Source: Streptomycetaceae bacterium (GTDB lineage: Bacteria; Actinomycetota; Actinomycetes; Nanopelagicales; Nanopelagicaceae). From it: a stretch of 40,741 nucleotides of DNA. The stretch lies in contig JAIXPU010000022.1 in the NCBI GenBank assembly GCA_027486075.1, forward strand, positions 1 through 40,741, given 5' to 3'. How positions within the stretch are numbered: position 1 is the stretch's first letter; every line of letters starts with the position of its first letter. Below the pieces are notes generated by a model. It was given only the letters and a program-made list of their open reading frames with translations, did not search any database and was not told the DNA's origin. Of this stretch, positions 8,435 through 16,337 are shown one piece after another. The position numbers and the translations under genes are program-made.

Positions 8435-9022
8435 TTATCCATTCTCACCATCTGTAAGCGTGGGAGCCCCATAAAAAATTGTTGCCTGACCATAGTTTTT
8501 TTCACGAATCGGCGAGAGGCCTTCGGGCCACGAAATTTCTTTGACGCGGCTATTTCGCTCTACTGCAATCAGCCCCTGTTGGTCGATAAATCCACCATCT
8601 CGAAGCAAGATAAGTGATTCGACAACATCGATATCTGAGACATCGTAAGGTGGATCAACATAGATAAAGTGATAGCTCTGTTGCGCTTTATCTTGCAGGA
8701 AGCGATGGACGCTCATCGCATAGAGATGAAAAGTACCTGGGCAATGTGCACTCTTAATGCTCTCGTAATTTGCAGTAATCGCGCGAGCTGCAGCGTCATC
8801 CTTTTCCACTGCGTGGACAAGGGATGCACCGCGCGAGAGCGATTCGAGTGCGATTGCACCAGTGCCTGCATAGAGATCGAGAACACGTAGACCTTCGAAA
8901 TCACCGAATTCTGAAGCCAGAGTTGAGAAGAGCGCCTCGCGAGCGCGATCAGAGGTAGGTCGAGTTGATGATCCAACTGCATCGAGCGGTCGCCCTTTGG
9001 CAAGCCCAGCAATGATTCTCAT
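8435..9022 (-). CDS. rsmD: 16S rRNA (guanine966-N2)-methyltransferase
   Basis: S-adenosylmethionine-dependent methyltransferase that modifies G966 of 16S rRNA in the small subunit. With the ATG at 9020-9022 the product is 195 residues: TRPTSDRARE at 20-29, SAM-binding DLYAGTG at 49-55 and the catalytic DPPY at 123-126. A TTG directly before this ATG would add one residue. The start lies 3 bp from the recG stop, and the recG-rsmD-coaD order is conserved in Actinobacteria. Confidence 0.96.
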   Translation of the reverse strand: MRIIAGLAKGRPLDAVGSSTRPTSDRAREALFSTLASEFGDFEGLRVLDLYAGTGAIALESLSRGASLVHAVEKDDAAARAITANYESIKSAHCPGTFHLYAMSVHRFLQDKAQQSYHFIYVDPPYDVSDIDVVESLILLRDGGFIDQQGLIAVERNSRVKEISWPEGLSPIREKNYGQATIFYGAPTLTDGENG

Positions 9023-9025
9023 CAA

Positions 9026-11191
9026 TTACGCCTTATCTATAAATTCTGCAGTCGCATCTGCCTGCACTTGCGCAAGTTCTGACGCCAGAAGTGGGTAGTC
9101 CTGCAACCCGGTATCGAGAAGTGTAGATGCATCTTCGCGGGCAGATTCAATGAGCGATTCATCGCGGAGAACGCGCAGAAGACGAAGATGAGATTTACCT
9201 CCAGATTGGCTAGCGCCAAGCACATCGCCTTCACGTCTTTGCTCTAAATCGATTCGCGATAGTTCAAAACCATCAAGTGTTTCAGCTACTGCATCAAGTC
9301 GAACACGTGCAGAGCTTTCAGGAACTGCGCTTGTCACGAGAAGACATAGACCTGGTGAAGTGCCTCGACCAATACGGCCTCGTAGCTGGTGTAGCTGAGA
9401 AACCCCAAAGCGATCGGCATCCATAATCACCATCACCGTAGCGTTAGGAACATCCACTCCCACTTCAATAACGGTCGTTGAGACCAGGACATCAATCTCT
9501 TTGTTGGCGAATGCGCGCATCGTCGCATCTTTCTCTTCCGCCGATAAACGACCATGAAGCGGTGCGACTTTGAGCCCACTCAGCGGTCCACTCTGCAATT
9601 GCGGGCCAAGTTCTTCAACGGAGGCAATCACAGTTGCGGATTCACCCATGAGAAATTCCATATCGGCATCTTCTGAAATTGCTGCAGAGATACGTGGTGC
9701 CACGATGTAAGCCTGGTGTCCTTGGCTTACCTCTTCCTTGATGCGGTTCCATGCGCGCTCTAGATAACCTGGCTTTTCCAGAACAGGAACAACATGTGTT
9801 GTGATGGGCGCTCGACCCAATGGAAGTTCGCGCAGAGTCGATACATCCAAATCTCCAAAGACTGTCATGGCAACTGTGCGCGGGATAGGAGTTGCTGTCA
9901 TCACCAGCAAGTGTGGTGGGTTTACCGCTTTACTCTTGAGTGCATCTCGTTGCTCCACACCAAAGCGATGTTGCTCATCAACAATAATCAGACCCAAATC
10001 TTTAAACTCAACACTCCCACCGAGAAGTGCATGGGTTCCGATAACAATTCCAGCATCCCCTGAGGCCGCCTTTGCTAACGCTTCGCGTCGGGCCGCAGCA
10101 GTTTGTGACCCAGTAATGAGAGTTACTTGTGTTGCCTTCTCTTGCGCACCCAGCATTCCACCTAGAGAAAGTGGGCCGAGAAGCTTTTCGATAGTACGCA
10201 GATGTTGCGCGGCAAGTACTTCAGTAGGTGCAAGAAGCGCTGCCTGTCCACCATTATCAATAACTGTCAGGGCTGCCCGAAGTGCAACGATTGTCTTTCC
10301 GGAACCAACTTCACCTTGCAGTAGACGATGCATAGGGTGAGGCTGAGCGAGATCATCTGCAATCTCGCGCGCAACCGCGACCTGACCAGCCGTTAATTCA
10401 AAAGGCAGCGATGCATCAAAAGCTGCGAGTAAGCCACCATTTTTCACTGGGCGCGCTACTGCATCGAGGCCCTTGAGCTCGCGCCGTCGAGTAAGCAGGA
10501 GCAATTGCAGAAGCAGCGCTTCATCAAAGGTAATTCTCTGCCGTGATTTCTCCGCGCTATCGAGATCTACTGGATTATGTAGCTGTACCAGCGCTTGGTG
10601 CAAAGTGGGATAGCCATACTTAACGCGCACCCAGTCCGGCATAAAATCTGGAACTTCATCGAGTGCGCCTATTGCAAGTTCTATACATTGAGCAATCTTC
10701 CAGGATGGTAACTTCGAGCTAGCCGGATACATGGGCAAGTATTTGCCAGCGAATCCTTCCACTGCTGAGTCGACATCGCCGCCATCAGCAATTAATTCAT
10801 AATCAGGGTGCGCCAATTGACGTTTGCCGTTGAATACGCCTACCTTTCCAGCGAAGAGCCCCTGCTTTCCTACCTTGAGTTCTTTCTCGCGCCACGCCTG
10901 ATTGAAGAAGGTCAGCGATAACTTGGCCGTTCCGTCAGTGACAACTACTTCAAGGATGTTCCCTTTGCGCGCATGCAACCTTCGACTAGTAGCGCTGTAA
11001 ATCTCGGCGAGAATAGTGACCTCATCACCTTCGATGAGTTCAGAGATATTGGAGAGTTCGCCTCGGACTAAATACCTACGGGGATAGTGATGCAGCAGAT
11101 CTGAAATAGTTGTGTAGCCAAATAGTTCACGCAGTACCTTGGTTGTTCTATCGCCCACGACTCCCACTAGTTTCGAGTCGAGGGTAGCCAT
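9026..11191 (-). CDS. recG: ATP-dependent DNA helicase RecG
   Basis: Superfamily 2 helicase that remodels stalled replication forks and Holliday junctions. From the ATG at 11189-11191 the protein has 721 residues: an OB-fold wedge domain (about 45-135), Walker A GEVGSGKT at 293-300, Walker B DEQH at 405-408, TATPIPRT at 432-439, and a C-terminal helicase lobe with QLRGRIGRG. An upstream TTG would add 17 residues (MQRDLPSVRPVSRENRR) that do not resemble the family, whereas the ATG gives MATLDSKLVGVVG, a normal RecG opening. The gene is divergent from rpmB, and its promoter must lie in the 143 bp between the two starts. Confidence 0.96.
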   Translation of the reverse strand: MATLDSKLVGVVGDRTTKVLRELFGYTTISDLLHHYPRRYLVRGELSNISELIEGDEVTILAEIYSATSRRLHARKGNILEVVVTDGTAKLSLTFFNQAWREKELKVGKQGLFAGKVGVFNGKRQLAHPDYELIADGGDVDSAVEGFAGKYLPMYPASSKLPSWKIAQCIELAIGALDEVPDFMPDWVRVKYGYPTLHQALVQLHNPVDLDSAEKSRQRITFDEALLLQLLLLTRRRELKGLDAVARPVKNGGLLAAFDASLPFELTAGQVAVAREIADDLAQPHPMHRLLQGEVGSGKTIVALRAALTVIDNGGQAALLAPTEVLAAQHLRTIEKLLGPLSLGGMLGAQEKATQVTLITGSQTAAARREALAKAASGDAGIVIGTHALLGGSVEFKDLGLIIVDEQHRFGVEQRDALKSKAVNPPHLLVMTATPIPRTVAMTVFGDLDVSTLRELPLGRAPITTHVVPVLEKPGYLERAWNRIKEEVSQGHQAYIVAPRISAAISEDADMEFLMGESATVIASVEELGPQLQSGPLSGLKVAPLHGRLSAEEKDATMRAFANKEIDVLVSTTVIEVGVDVPNATVMVIMDADRFGVSQLHQLRGRIGRGTSPGLCLLVTSAVPESSARVRLDAVAETLDGFELSRIDLEQRREGDVLGASQSGGKSHLRLLRVLRDESLIESAREDASTLLDTGLQDYPLLASELAQVQADATAEFIDKA

Positions 11192-11277
11192 GCGCCTATT
11201 CTCTCTACTTACGGGTCTAACGCTCGGTAAATCCCGCTGCAATACGCATGGATTCGCTCTATCCGCCCCCCTCTTGC

Positions 11278-11283
11278 TACCCT
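11278..11283 (+). promoter_or_regulatory. Candidate -10 element for rpmB
   Basis: TACCCT, matching the actinobacterial TAnnnT -10 pattern, lies about 50 bp before the rpmB start in pyrimidine-rich DNA. The same TACCCTTA string sits next to the recA SOS box (minus strand, 20909-20916). No clear TTGACA-like -35 accompanies it. Confidence 0.3.
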
Positions 11284-11334
11284 TACGCCCTGATTTCGGT
11301 ATGGAATCTTTTTAATCTAGAAGGAGTACCTCTC

Positions 11335-11520
11335 ATGGCATCTTCATGCGACATCTGTGGCAAGGGCCCAAGCTTTGGTAACAACGTTTCACACTCACAG
11401 GTGAAGACACGTCGTCGCTGGAATCCGAATATCCAGCGCGTGAAGACTTTGGTTGCAGGTACTGCAAAGCGTCAGAACGTATGTACTTCATGCCTTAAGG
11501 CTGGAAAAGTCACACGTTAA
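11335..11520 (+). CDS. rpmB: 50S ribosomal protein L28
   Basis: A 61-residue L28 protein (MASSCDICGKGPSFGNNVSH), basic throughout, with the paired cysteines C5/C8 and a second pair in VCTSCLKAGKVTR, the zinc-binding version. The ATG at 11335 is preceded by AAGGAG (11321-11326) at 8 nt, a strong ribosome binding site; longer in-frame starts upstream are unlikely. It is a single-gene unit on the plus strand, divergent from recG and ended by a hairpin terminator that lies in the thiL 3' end. Confidence 0.97.
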   Translation: MASSCDICGKGPSFGNNVSHSQVKTRRRWNPNIQRVKTLVAGTAKRQNVCTSCLKAGKVTR

Positions 11521-11532
11521 TTCGTTAGATAT

Positions 11533-12447
11533 TTACTGAAAATGGCTCCAGGAAACTGGGGCCATTTCCTTTTCTATACCGGTAATTCCTGAGCCTGCAA
11601 CGACTTCGCCGATATGAAGGCCTGGCAAATTCTTTCCTGTGGCAAGAAGAACATGATCTTCTCCTCCACCCAGAATCCATTGCCACACATCAGCGTTGAC
11701 TTCAGTTGCCAAGTTACTGAGCTCGTTGAATTCGCTCGATTGCATGAAAAGAGATTGGTTGAGGGCAAGTGATACCCCAGAGGCAGAGGCCAGTTGCCCA
11801 CCCTGAACCACAAGTGAATCGCTGAGATCGATCATCGCAGAAGCGTTGGCGAAATCAACTGCGTAATCCAGCGTTGGAGCAGAAAATTGCGAGAGCGCCA
11901 TATCTGCAGCTGCAGAGTTAAGTGAAATTTCTTGAGTAAGGAGCTCAAGTCCTGCCGCCGACCAACCGGGAAGAGATGAGAGATAAATGGAGTCGCCAAC
12001 CTGCGCTCCGTTTCGGGTAATCGGTTGAGAGGCTGTACCAACGGCAGTCATGGCTATGACAATCTGAGAAGCGCGCGCAATATCTCCGCCCACAATCACA
12101 GCGCCCGCCAAAGTCGCTTCATGTTGCATGCCCCGCGCCAAATTTTCTATCCAGCTGATCTCTTCACTGCCGGTGAGCGAAACTGCCGCAACCAGATATT
12201 CGCAGCGACCGCCCATCGCTAAAATATCGGCAACATTTGCAGCGGTAATCTTTCGACCAATATCAAAGGGCGAAGACCACTCGGTCTTAAAGTGAACTCC
12301 CTCAACCGCCATATCGGAGCTAATAACCGAGCGTGGTGAAGTTGCAACCACCGCAGCATCATCGCCGATTCCTAGGTGGATTCGTGGATCCTGGCTAGCG
12401 AATATCTTTTGTAACACAGATATAACATCGCTCTCGCTAAATCCCAT
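11533..12447 (-). CDS. thiL: Thiamine-monophosphate kinase
   Basis: Phosphorylates thiamine monophosphate to thiamine diphosphate, the active cofactor. The PurM-like ATP-binding features are present: GIGDDAAVV at 26-34, SSDMAVEGVHF at 43-53, GGDIAR, and C-terminal GGGEDHVLLAT. The ATG at 12445-12447 (MGFSES, 304 residues) fits the family opening and has AGG about 9 nt upstream; an ATG two codons earlier is the alternative. Longer forms reading to a start near 12531 would overlap the divergent neighbour and add an atypical tail. It converges on rpmB, leaving 12 bp between stops, and its last codons carry the rpmB terminator. Confidence 0.95.
   Translation of the reverse strand: MGFSESDVISVLQKIFASQDPRIHLGIGDDAAVVATSPRSVISSDMAVEGVHFKTEWSSPFDIGRKITAANVADILAMGGRCEYLVAAVSLTGSEEISWIENLARGMQHEATLAGAVIVGGDIARASQIVIAMTAVGTASQPITRNGAQVGDSIYLSSLPGWSAAGLELLTQEISLNSAAADMALSQFSAPTLDYAVDFANASAMIDLSDSLVVQGGQLASASGVSLALNQSLFMQSSEFNELSNLATEVNADVWQWILGGGEDHVLLATGKNLPGLHIGEVVAGSGITGIEKEMAPVSWSHFQ
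11543..11573 (+). terminator. rho-independent terminator of rpmB, inside the thiL coding end
   Basis: TGGCTCCAG (11543-11551), GAAA tetraloop and CTGGGGCCA (11556-11564) make a 9 bp stem with one G-U pair, followed by TTTCCTTTT. It begins 23 bp after the rpmB stop. The same bases encode the C-terminal residues of ThiL on the opposite strand. Confidence 0.85.
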
Positions 12448-12470
12448 AGCCATAAGCCTAGGACATGGGA

Positions 12471-12496
12471 TAGCGTTAGGGCGAAGCGAAAGGAAA
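12471..12496 (+). promoter_or_regulatory. Candidate -10 and ribosome binding site for the AsnC-type domain gene
   Basis: TAGCGT (12471-12476) fits TAnnnT and would place transcription start near 12483. AAAGGAAA (12489-12496) is a good ribosome binding site 5 nt before the ATG. The whole divergent spacer to thiL is about 54 bp, so the two promoters must overlap. Confidence 0.4.
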
Positions 12497-12501
12497 CTCA
12501 T

Positions 12502-12735
12502 ATGTCTGTTCAGGCCTATATCTTGATTCAAACCGAAGTCGGAAAAGCTAACTCTGTTGCGGCTGCTATCAAGGCAATTCCTGGGGTTTCACTCGCTGAA
12601 GGCGTGACCGGTCCTTACGACGTGATCATGCGCGCTGAGGCTCCATCAATGGAAGAGTTTGGTCGCGCAATATTAGGCAAGGTGCAAGCAGTTCCTGGAA
12701 TTACCCGCACTCTGACCTGCCCAGTCACAAATTAA
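12502..12735 (+). CDS. Stand-alone Lrp/AsnC ligand-binding (RAM) domain protein
   Basis: A 77-residue protein equal to only the effector (RAM) domain of Lrp/AsnC regulators: the beta-alpha-beta core AYILIQTEVGKANSVAAAI, the glycine-rich loop VTGPYDVIMRAEAP and GITRTLTCPV. The N-terminal DNA-binding helix-turn-helix is absent, and there is no upstream coding room for one (the thiL start is 54 bp away). Such stand-alone RAM proteins are common in Actinobacteria next to thiL/ddl and probably bind amino acids or modulate partner Lrp proteins as dimers. The function is inference. It converges on ddl with a 1 bp gap. Confidence 0.88.
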   Translation: MSVQAYILIQTEVGKANSVAAAIKAIPGVSLAEGVTGPYDVIMRAEAPSMEEFGRAILGKVQAVPGITRTLTCPVTN

Positions 12736-12736
12736 T

Positions 12737-13804
12737 TTAATTACCGAGCGGACCATTTGTACGAGCGAGTGCGCTCTGTAACAAATGTGAGATCACCTCT
12801 GTGTAGCTAACTCCACTTACCGCCCACATCTTTGGAAAGACCGATGTTGAGGTAAATCCAGGCATCGTATTAAGTTCGTTGATGATTACCTGACCTGAAT
12901 TGGTAAGGAAGAAATCAACTCGCGCTAAACCAGAGCATCCCAGCGCTTTAAAAGCAGCAATGGCTGAACTGCGAATCGCCTCTGCGGCCGTTGCGGTGAT
13001 GGGAGCAGGTAGTTCAATATCGGTTGCGCCATCTAGGTATTTAGCTTCAAAGTCGTAGAACTCAAACTTTGAATCAATCACAATCTTGCCCACGATAGAT
13101 GCTTGAGGTTGGCCATCAATTTCAAGGACAGCGCATTCAATTTCAGAGCCGACAATCGCTTTTTCAATCATTATCTTTGGATCAAAAGAAAAAGCATCTA
13201 GGACTGCAGCGGTGAGATCACCTTCGCTCTTTACCTTTGAAGTTCCACGCGATGAGCCGCCTCGAGCGGGCTTCACAAATACCGGATAACCAAGGTCAGA
13301 AACTTCTTTTGCAATTTCAGCTGAGCGGTTCTGCCAATCGCTCTTTTTTACAACTATTCCTGGCGCCGTCGCTATTCCATGGGATGCAAAGATTGGTTTA
13401 GCAAATGATTTATCCATTGCAACCGCTGAAGCTAGAACCCCTGAGCCCACGTAAGGGATGTCAGCAATTTCAAGTAAACCTTGAATGGTTCCATCTTCAC
13501 CGAATGGCCCATGTAAGAGCGGAAAGACGATATCTATGGCGAGGTTTTTTCCACCGGAGGTAAACCCTGCGACATCTGAAACGACTGCTGGCGCAGATTC
13601 AGGAACGGAAGGAAGAGTTTTGCCAGCAATAGTCATTGGATGGTCTTGTGGAATGAGAACCCATTTACCTGATTTAGCAATTCCAATAAGTATCGGATCA
13701 TATTGAGTGCGATCTATTGCACCCAGTACTCCCCCAGCGGAGATACAAGAGATTTCATGCTCGCTACTGCGTCCTCCGCAGATGATTGCAACGCGCTTTT
13801 TCAT
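12737..13804 (-). CDS. ddl: D-alanine--D-alanine ligase
   Basis: ATP-grasp ligase making the D-Ala-D-Ala dipeptide of peptidoglycan. The 355 residues show GGRSSEHEIS (10-19), LLHGPFGEDGTIQGLLEI, the ATP-grasp segment PVFVKPARGGSSRG, the magnesium-binding ARVDFF and the closing INELNTMPGFTSTSVFPKMW. Length is normal. Its start overlaps the gpsA stop by 4 bp (ATGA), so it is last in a coupled plsC-gpsA-ddl series, the conserved actinobacterial order that feeds envelope synthesis. Confidence 0.97.
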   Translation of the reverse strand: MKKRVAIICGGRSSEHEISCISAGGVLGAIDRTQYDPILIGIAKSGKWVLIPQDHPMTIAGKTLPSVPESAPAVVSDVAGFTSGGKNLAIDIVFPLLHGPFGEDGTIQGLLEIADIPYVGSGVLASAVAMDKSFAKPIFASHGIATAPGIVVKKSDWQNRSAEIAKEVSDLGYPVFVKPARGGSSRGTSKVKSEGDLTAAVLDAFSFDPKIMIEKAIVGSEIECAVLEIDGQPQASIVGKIVIDSKFEFYDFEAKYLDGATDIELPAPITATAAEAIRSSAIAAFKALGCSGLARVDFFLTNSGQVIINELNTMPGFTSTSVFPKMWAVSGVSYTEVISHLLQSALARTNGPLGN

Positions 13805-14802
13805 CGGATGAAATTCTCAGCTTTCGTAGTGATCTCCATGAGCTTCTGCAAGGCCGCAGCTGGGGTCAATTGTTCACTGACAATCTCTCCGACTGCTTCA
13901 ATGACAGGCACTTCTATGCCAACGCGATGAGCAATTTCAGCAACTGCGCCTGCAGATGCCACGCCTTCGACTGTCTTTGCTACCTGTTCACGTGCCTGCG
14001 CCATCGAACCTGTACGTCCCAGGACTTCACCGAATGTGCGATTACGAGAAAGTGGCGAACCGCAACTTGCTACTAAATCACCCATGCCGGCAAGGCCTGC
14101 AGCTGAAAGCGGATCCGAACCGTGCGCTGCGCACAGGCGAGCAACTTCATTAAGTCCGCGGGTAATCAACATAGCTTGGGTATTTTCACCAAAACCCATA
14201 CCGATAGAAATTCCGACAGCCAGAGCGATCACGCTCTTTATCGCACCCGCCAGTTCGCACCCCATCACATCGACTGAGGTATAGACACGATAGTACGGAG
14301 TACGGAAGAGATCTCTCATTTGATCAGCCAACTCTTGCGTTGGCGCAGCTGCGACAGCGCCTGCTGGTTGGCGTAGTACAAGTTCATCAGCGAGGTTGGG
14401 GCCAGTTATGAGTGCAATCGCGTGTGGTCCTAGAACATCTTCGATGACTTCAGTCATACGCATCTGAGTGCTGATTTCAATACCTTTGAGGGTGCTGACG
14501 ATGATTGAATCGCTGGAGAAGAAAGGCTTCCACTCTTGTAAAGTCACGCGAAGCTGCTGCGCCGGAATGGCTAGAACATAGATATGAGAATGCGCAAATG
14601 CTTGCGCTAAATCAGTAGTCGCTTTCAGCGATAGTGGGAGTTCGTGGCTACCCAAGTACTTCTTATTTGTATGCGCTGAGTTAATTTCGGCAATCACATC
14701 TTCGCTACGGCCCCAGAGCAGAACATCATTTCCAGCATCGTTAAGAACTTGCGCCATGGTAGATCCCCAGGCGCCTGCTCCGAAAACGGTGACTGTACTC
14801 AT
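13801..14802 (-). CDS. gpsA: Glycerol-3-phosphate dehydrogenase [NAD(P)+]
   Basis: Reduces dihydroxyacetone phosphate to sn-glycerol 3-phosphate, the backbone for phospholipids. The 333 residues have the Rossmann motif GAGAWGSTMA (8-17), the TLKGIE and TGPNLADE segments and the catalytic lysine K189 in ELAGAIKSVIALAVG. It overlaps plsC upstream and ddl downstream by 4 bp each. Its product is the substrate consumed by acyltransferases such as the neighbouring PlsC, so the operon links glycerol-3-phosphate supply to lipid synthesis. Confidence 0.97.
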   Translation of the reverse strand: MSTVTVFGAGAWGSTMAQVLNDAGNDVLLWGRSEDVIAEINSAHTNKKYLGSHELPLSLKATTDLAQAFAHSHIYVLAIPAQQLRVTLQEWKPFFSSDSIIVSTLKGIEISTQMRMTEVIEDVLGPHAIALITGPNLADELVLRQPAGAVAAAPTQELADQMRDLFRTPYYRVYTSVDVMGCELAGAIKSVIALAVGISIGMGFGENTQAMLITRGLNEVARLCAAHGSDPLSAAGLAGMGDLVASCGSPLSRNRTFGEVLGRTGSMAQAREQVAKTVEGVASAGAVAEIAHRVGIEVPVIEAVGEIVSEQLTPAAALQKLMEITTKAENFIR

Positions 14803-15578
14803 TTCCTCTTCTTCTTGAAATTACCGGTGCGCGGTAAATCAGATGTGTGAGGGTCAAAGATTACTTCAGGGCGCTTCTGCCCACGAATCTCTTCAAGGAG
14901 CGCCGTAATTGCGCGCATGATTTCAGCAGTTGCCTCAATCAGCGCCTGCGGATCTTCAGCCTTGCCTTTCCAACGTGAGAGATCGACCGGCTTTCCGGCG
15001 CGAATCACAATTGTCTTTCGCGGAAAGAGGCTTAACTTCGTTGTGTAGTTAGGGACTATGAGTTGTGAACCCCACTGCGCAATGGGAATAACCGGAGTAT
15101 CGGTTGCAAGCGCGAGCCTGGCGCAACCAGTCTTGGCAATCATCGGCCACAAATCTGGGTCGCGCGTCAGCGTTCCTTCGGGATAGACACCAAGCATGTG
15201 GCCTTTTTCAAGCAAAATCTTTGCATGATCTACTGCCTTCTTAGCATCGGAAGTTTCACGCTCAACTGGAATCTGACCTGCAGCTAACAGAATCTTGCCG
15301 ATAACTGGAACTTTAAAGACCCCGGACTTTCCAAGGTAGCGAGGTGCGCGACCATTGCGGAAGAGGAAGTGGGTAAAGACCAAGACATCTAGGTAGGACA
15401 TGTGATTGCTAGCAACGATTACTCGTCCAGTCGCTGGGATATTTTCTGCGCCTTTCCAATCTCGCTTCATCACAATATTGAAGATAGGAATAAGAACGCC
15501 AGCGCCAAATTTAAAGGCGCGATTGGTGCCGAGCGGATAACCGCTAGGTGGTGCATAAGAGACCTTGAACTGCGCCAT
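14799..15578 (-). CDS. plsC: 1-acyl-sn-glycerol-3-phosphate acyltransferase
   Basis: Acylates lysophosphatidic acid to phosphatidic acid at the inner membrane face. From the ATG at 15576-15578 it has 259 residues: a hydrophobic stretch (about 22-37), the catalytic NHMSYLD motif with H59 and D64, the substrate motif YPEGTLTRD (E134-G135-T136) and VIPIAQWGS. A longer reading to about 15710 would run through the hupB terminator and is rejected; the ATG used has AGGA 8 nt upstream. The C-terminus is basic (NFKKKRK). First gene of the coupled plsC-gpsA-ddl series. Confidence 0.95.
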   Translation of the reverse strand: MAQFKVSYAPPSGYPLGTNRAFKFGAGVLIPIFNIVMKRDWKGAENIPATGRVIVASNHMSYLDVLVFTHFLFRNGRAPRYLGKSGVFKVPVIGKILLAAGQIPVERETSDAKKAVDHAKILLEKGHMLGVYPEGTLTRDPDLWPMIAKTGCARLALATDTPVIPIAQWGSQLIVPNYTTKLSLFPRKTIVIRAGKPVDLSRWKGKAEDPQALIEATAEIMRAITALLEEIRGQKRPEVIFDPHTSDLPRTGNFKKKRK

Positions 15579-15596
15579 ATCTAGAATCCTAGCGAT

Positions 15597-15633
15597 AAAA
15601 AAATCAGGGCCCGCTTGTAGCGGACCCTGATTT
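15597..15633 (-). terminator. Strong rho-independent terminator after hupB
   Basis: On the minus strand a 14 bp stem with one G-U pair (arms 15620-15633 and 15601-15614, loop 15615-15619) runs into seven U residues. It begins about 15 bp after the hupB stop and ends about 20 bp before the plsC start, cleanly separating the two units. Confidence 0.93.
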
Positions 15634-15648
15634 TTAAGAAATGAAGAT

Positions 15649-16110
15649 TTACTTCTTCTTCTTTGCAACCTTCTTAGCTGGCTTGCGCTTTGCAGGAGCC
15701 TTCTTGGCAACCTTCTTCTTAGCTGCTGCCTTCTTCTTAGCAGGAGCCTTCTTCGCAGCCTTCTTCGCTGCTGGCTTTGCTGCTGCCTTTGGAGCAGCCT
15801 TTACCTCTGGCTTTGGAGCTGGGCCGAGCTTACGATCGCCAGCAATTACTTCCTTGAGAGCCTTTGCAGGTAGGAAGCGAGCCTTCTTTGAAGCCTTGAT
15901 CTTGATGGTTTCGCCGGTGAATGGGTTACGTCCCATACGTGCCTTGCGATCAACCTTCTTAAACTTACCGAAATCATTGATCATGACATCGTTGCCTGCT
16001 GACATGTTACGAACGATTGTGTCGAACACGATGTCTACAGCGTGAGCTGCTTCTTTCTTGCTGCCGTTGAAGTGTGGGGCCAACGCAGCGATGAACTGGG
16101 CCTTATTCAT
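15649..16110 (-). CDS. hupB: DNA-binding protein HU with lysine/alanine-rich tail (HupB type)
   Basis: Nucleoid protein of 153 residues. Residues 1-90 are a canonical HU fold (MNKAQFIAALAPHF) with the beta-arm signature RNPFTGE at 61-67. From about 97 to the end is a low-complexity tail of repeated KKA, AKK and PAKK units, as in actinobacterial HupB, where the tail adds histone H1-like DNA compaction. The ATG has AAGGGG 6 nt upstream. It is monocistronic, with its own terminator and a 227 bp upstream spacer full of inverted repeats. Downstream of leuCD, the same neighbourhood as Mycobacterium leuCD-hupB. Confidence 0.97.
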   Translation of the reverse strand: MNKAQFIAALAPHFNGSKKEAAHAVDIVFDTIVRNMSAGNDVMINDFGKFKKVDRKARMGRNPFTGETIKIKASKKARFLPAKALKEVIAGDRKLGPAPKPEVKAAPKAAAKPAAKKAAKKAPAKKKAAAKKKVAKKAPAKRKPAKKVAKKKK

Positions 16111-16200
16111 TCAATTCCCCTTAAGTTTACGCGTAAATAATTAAGCTTTTGCTTAACTGAGTAAAACTTAAACCTATTTAAGGGGTGAGAGCGTTATTGG
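16111..16200 (-). promoter_or_regulatory. hupB leader with dyads and a sequence complementary to its ribosome binding site
   Basis: On the minus strand the ribosome binding site TTAAGGGG (16117-16124) is an exact complement of CCCCTTAA upstream (16178-16185). Between them lie TTAAGC-AAAA-GCTTAA (16141-16156), the palindrome TTTACGCGTAAA (16126-16137), and TTAAGTTT, which can also pair with the AAACTTAA preceding the ribosome binding site. If transcription starts above 16185 the leader could hide the start site. Transcription start is unknown. Confidence 0.4.
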
Positions 16201-16226
16201 CGCACGCGTGTCGCACTTTTATATTC

Positions 16227-16256
16227 TGCGAAAATTCGCATTTTTATGCGTAAAAA
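16227..16256. promoter_or_regulatory. Tandem dyads upstream of hupB
   Basis: TGCGAA-AA-TTCGCA (16227-16240) is followed directly by TTTTTA-TGCG-TAAAAA (16241-16256). The 7-mer GCGTAAA or its complement occurs four times in the 16111-16337 spacer (16126-16132, 16131-16137, 16248-16254, 16319-16325), which suggests an operator. The bound protein is unknown. Confidence 0.35.
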
Positions 16257-16277
16257 ACTCTCATTCTGGAGTTGAGA
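16252..16277 (-). terminator. Possible leuD terminator
   Basis: Minus-strand TCTCA, 9 nt loop, TGAGA, then G and six T residues, about 60 bp past the leuD stop. The stem is only 5 bp, so it is weak. Confidence 0.35.
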
Positions 16278-16337
16278 CTTTTACAAGTACTACTCACCCC
16301 GTTGGCAAAAATCAGCGATTTACGCTCATTTTGCGCC

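Noticed and set aside
9801-10340. 179-codon open frame on the plus strand inside recG
   Set aside because: Antisense shadow of a conserved helicase; composition (Ser, Arg, Cys rich) and lack of known motifs argue against a gene.
15579-15710. 44-residue N-terminal extension of PlsC
   Set aside because: It would run through the hupB terminator hairpin and resembles no acyltransferase; the ATG at 15578 has a good ribosome binding site.
15660-15830. Repetitive CTTCTT-rich DNA, at first sight a simple repeat or CRISPR-like array
   Set aside because: It is the coding sequence of the Lys/Ala tail of HupB, with codon-level variation and no spacer pattern.
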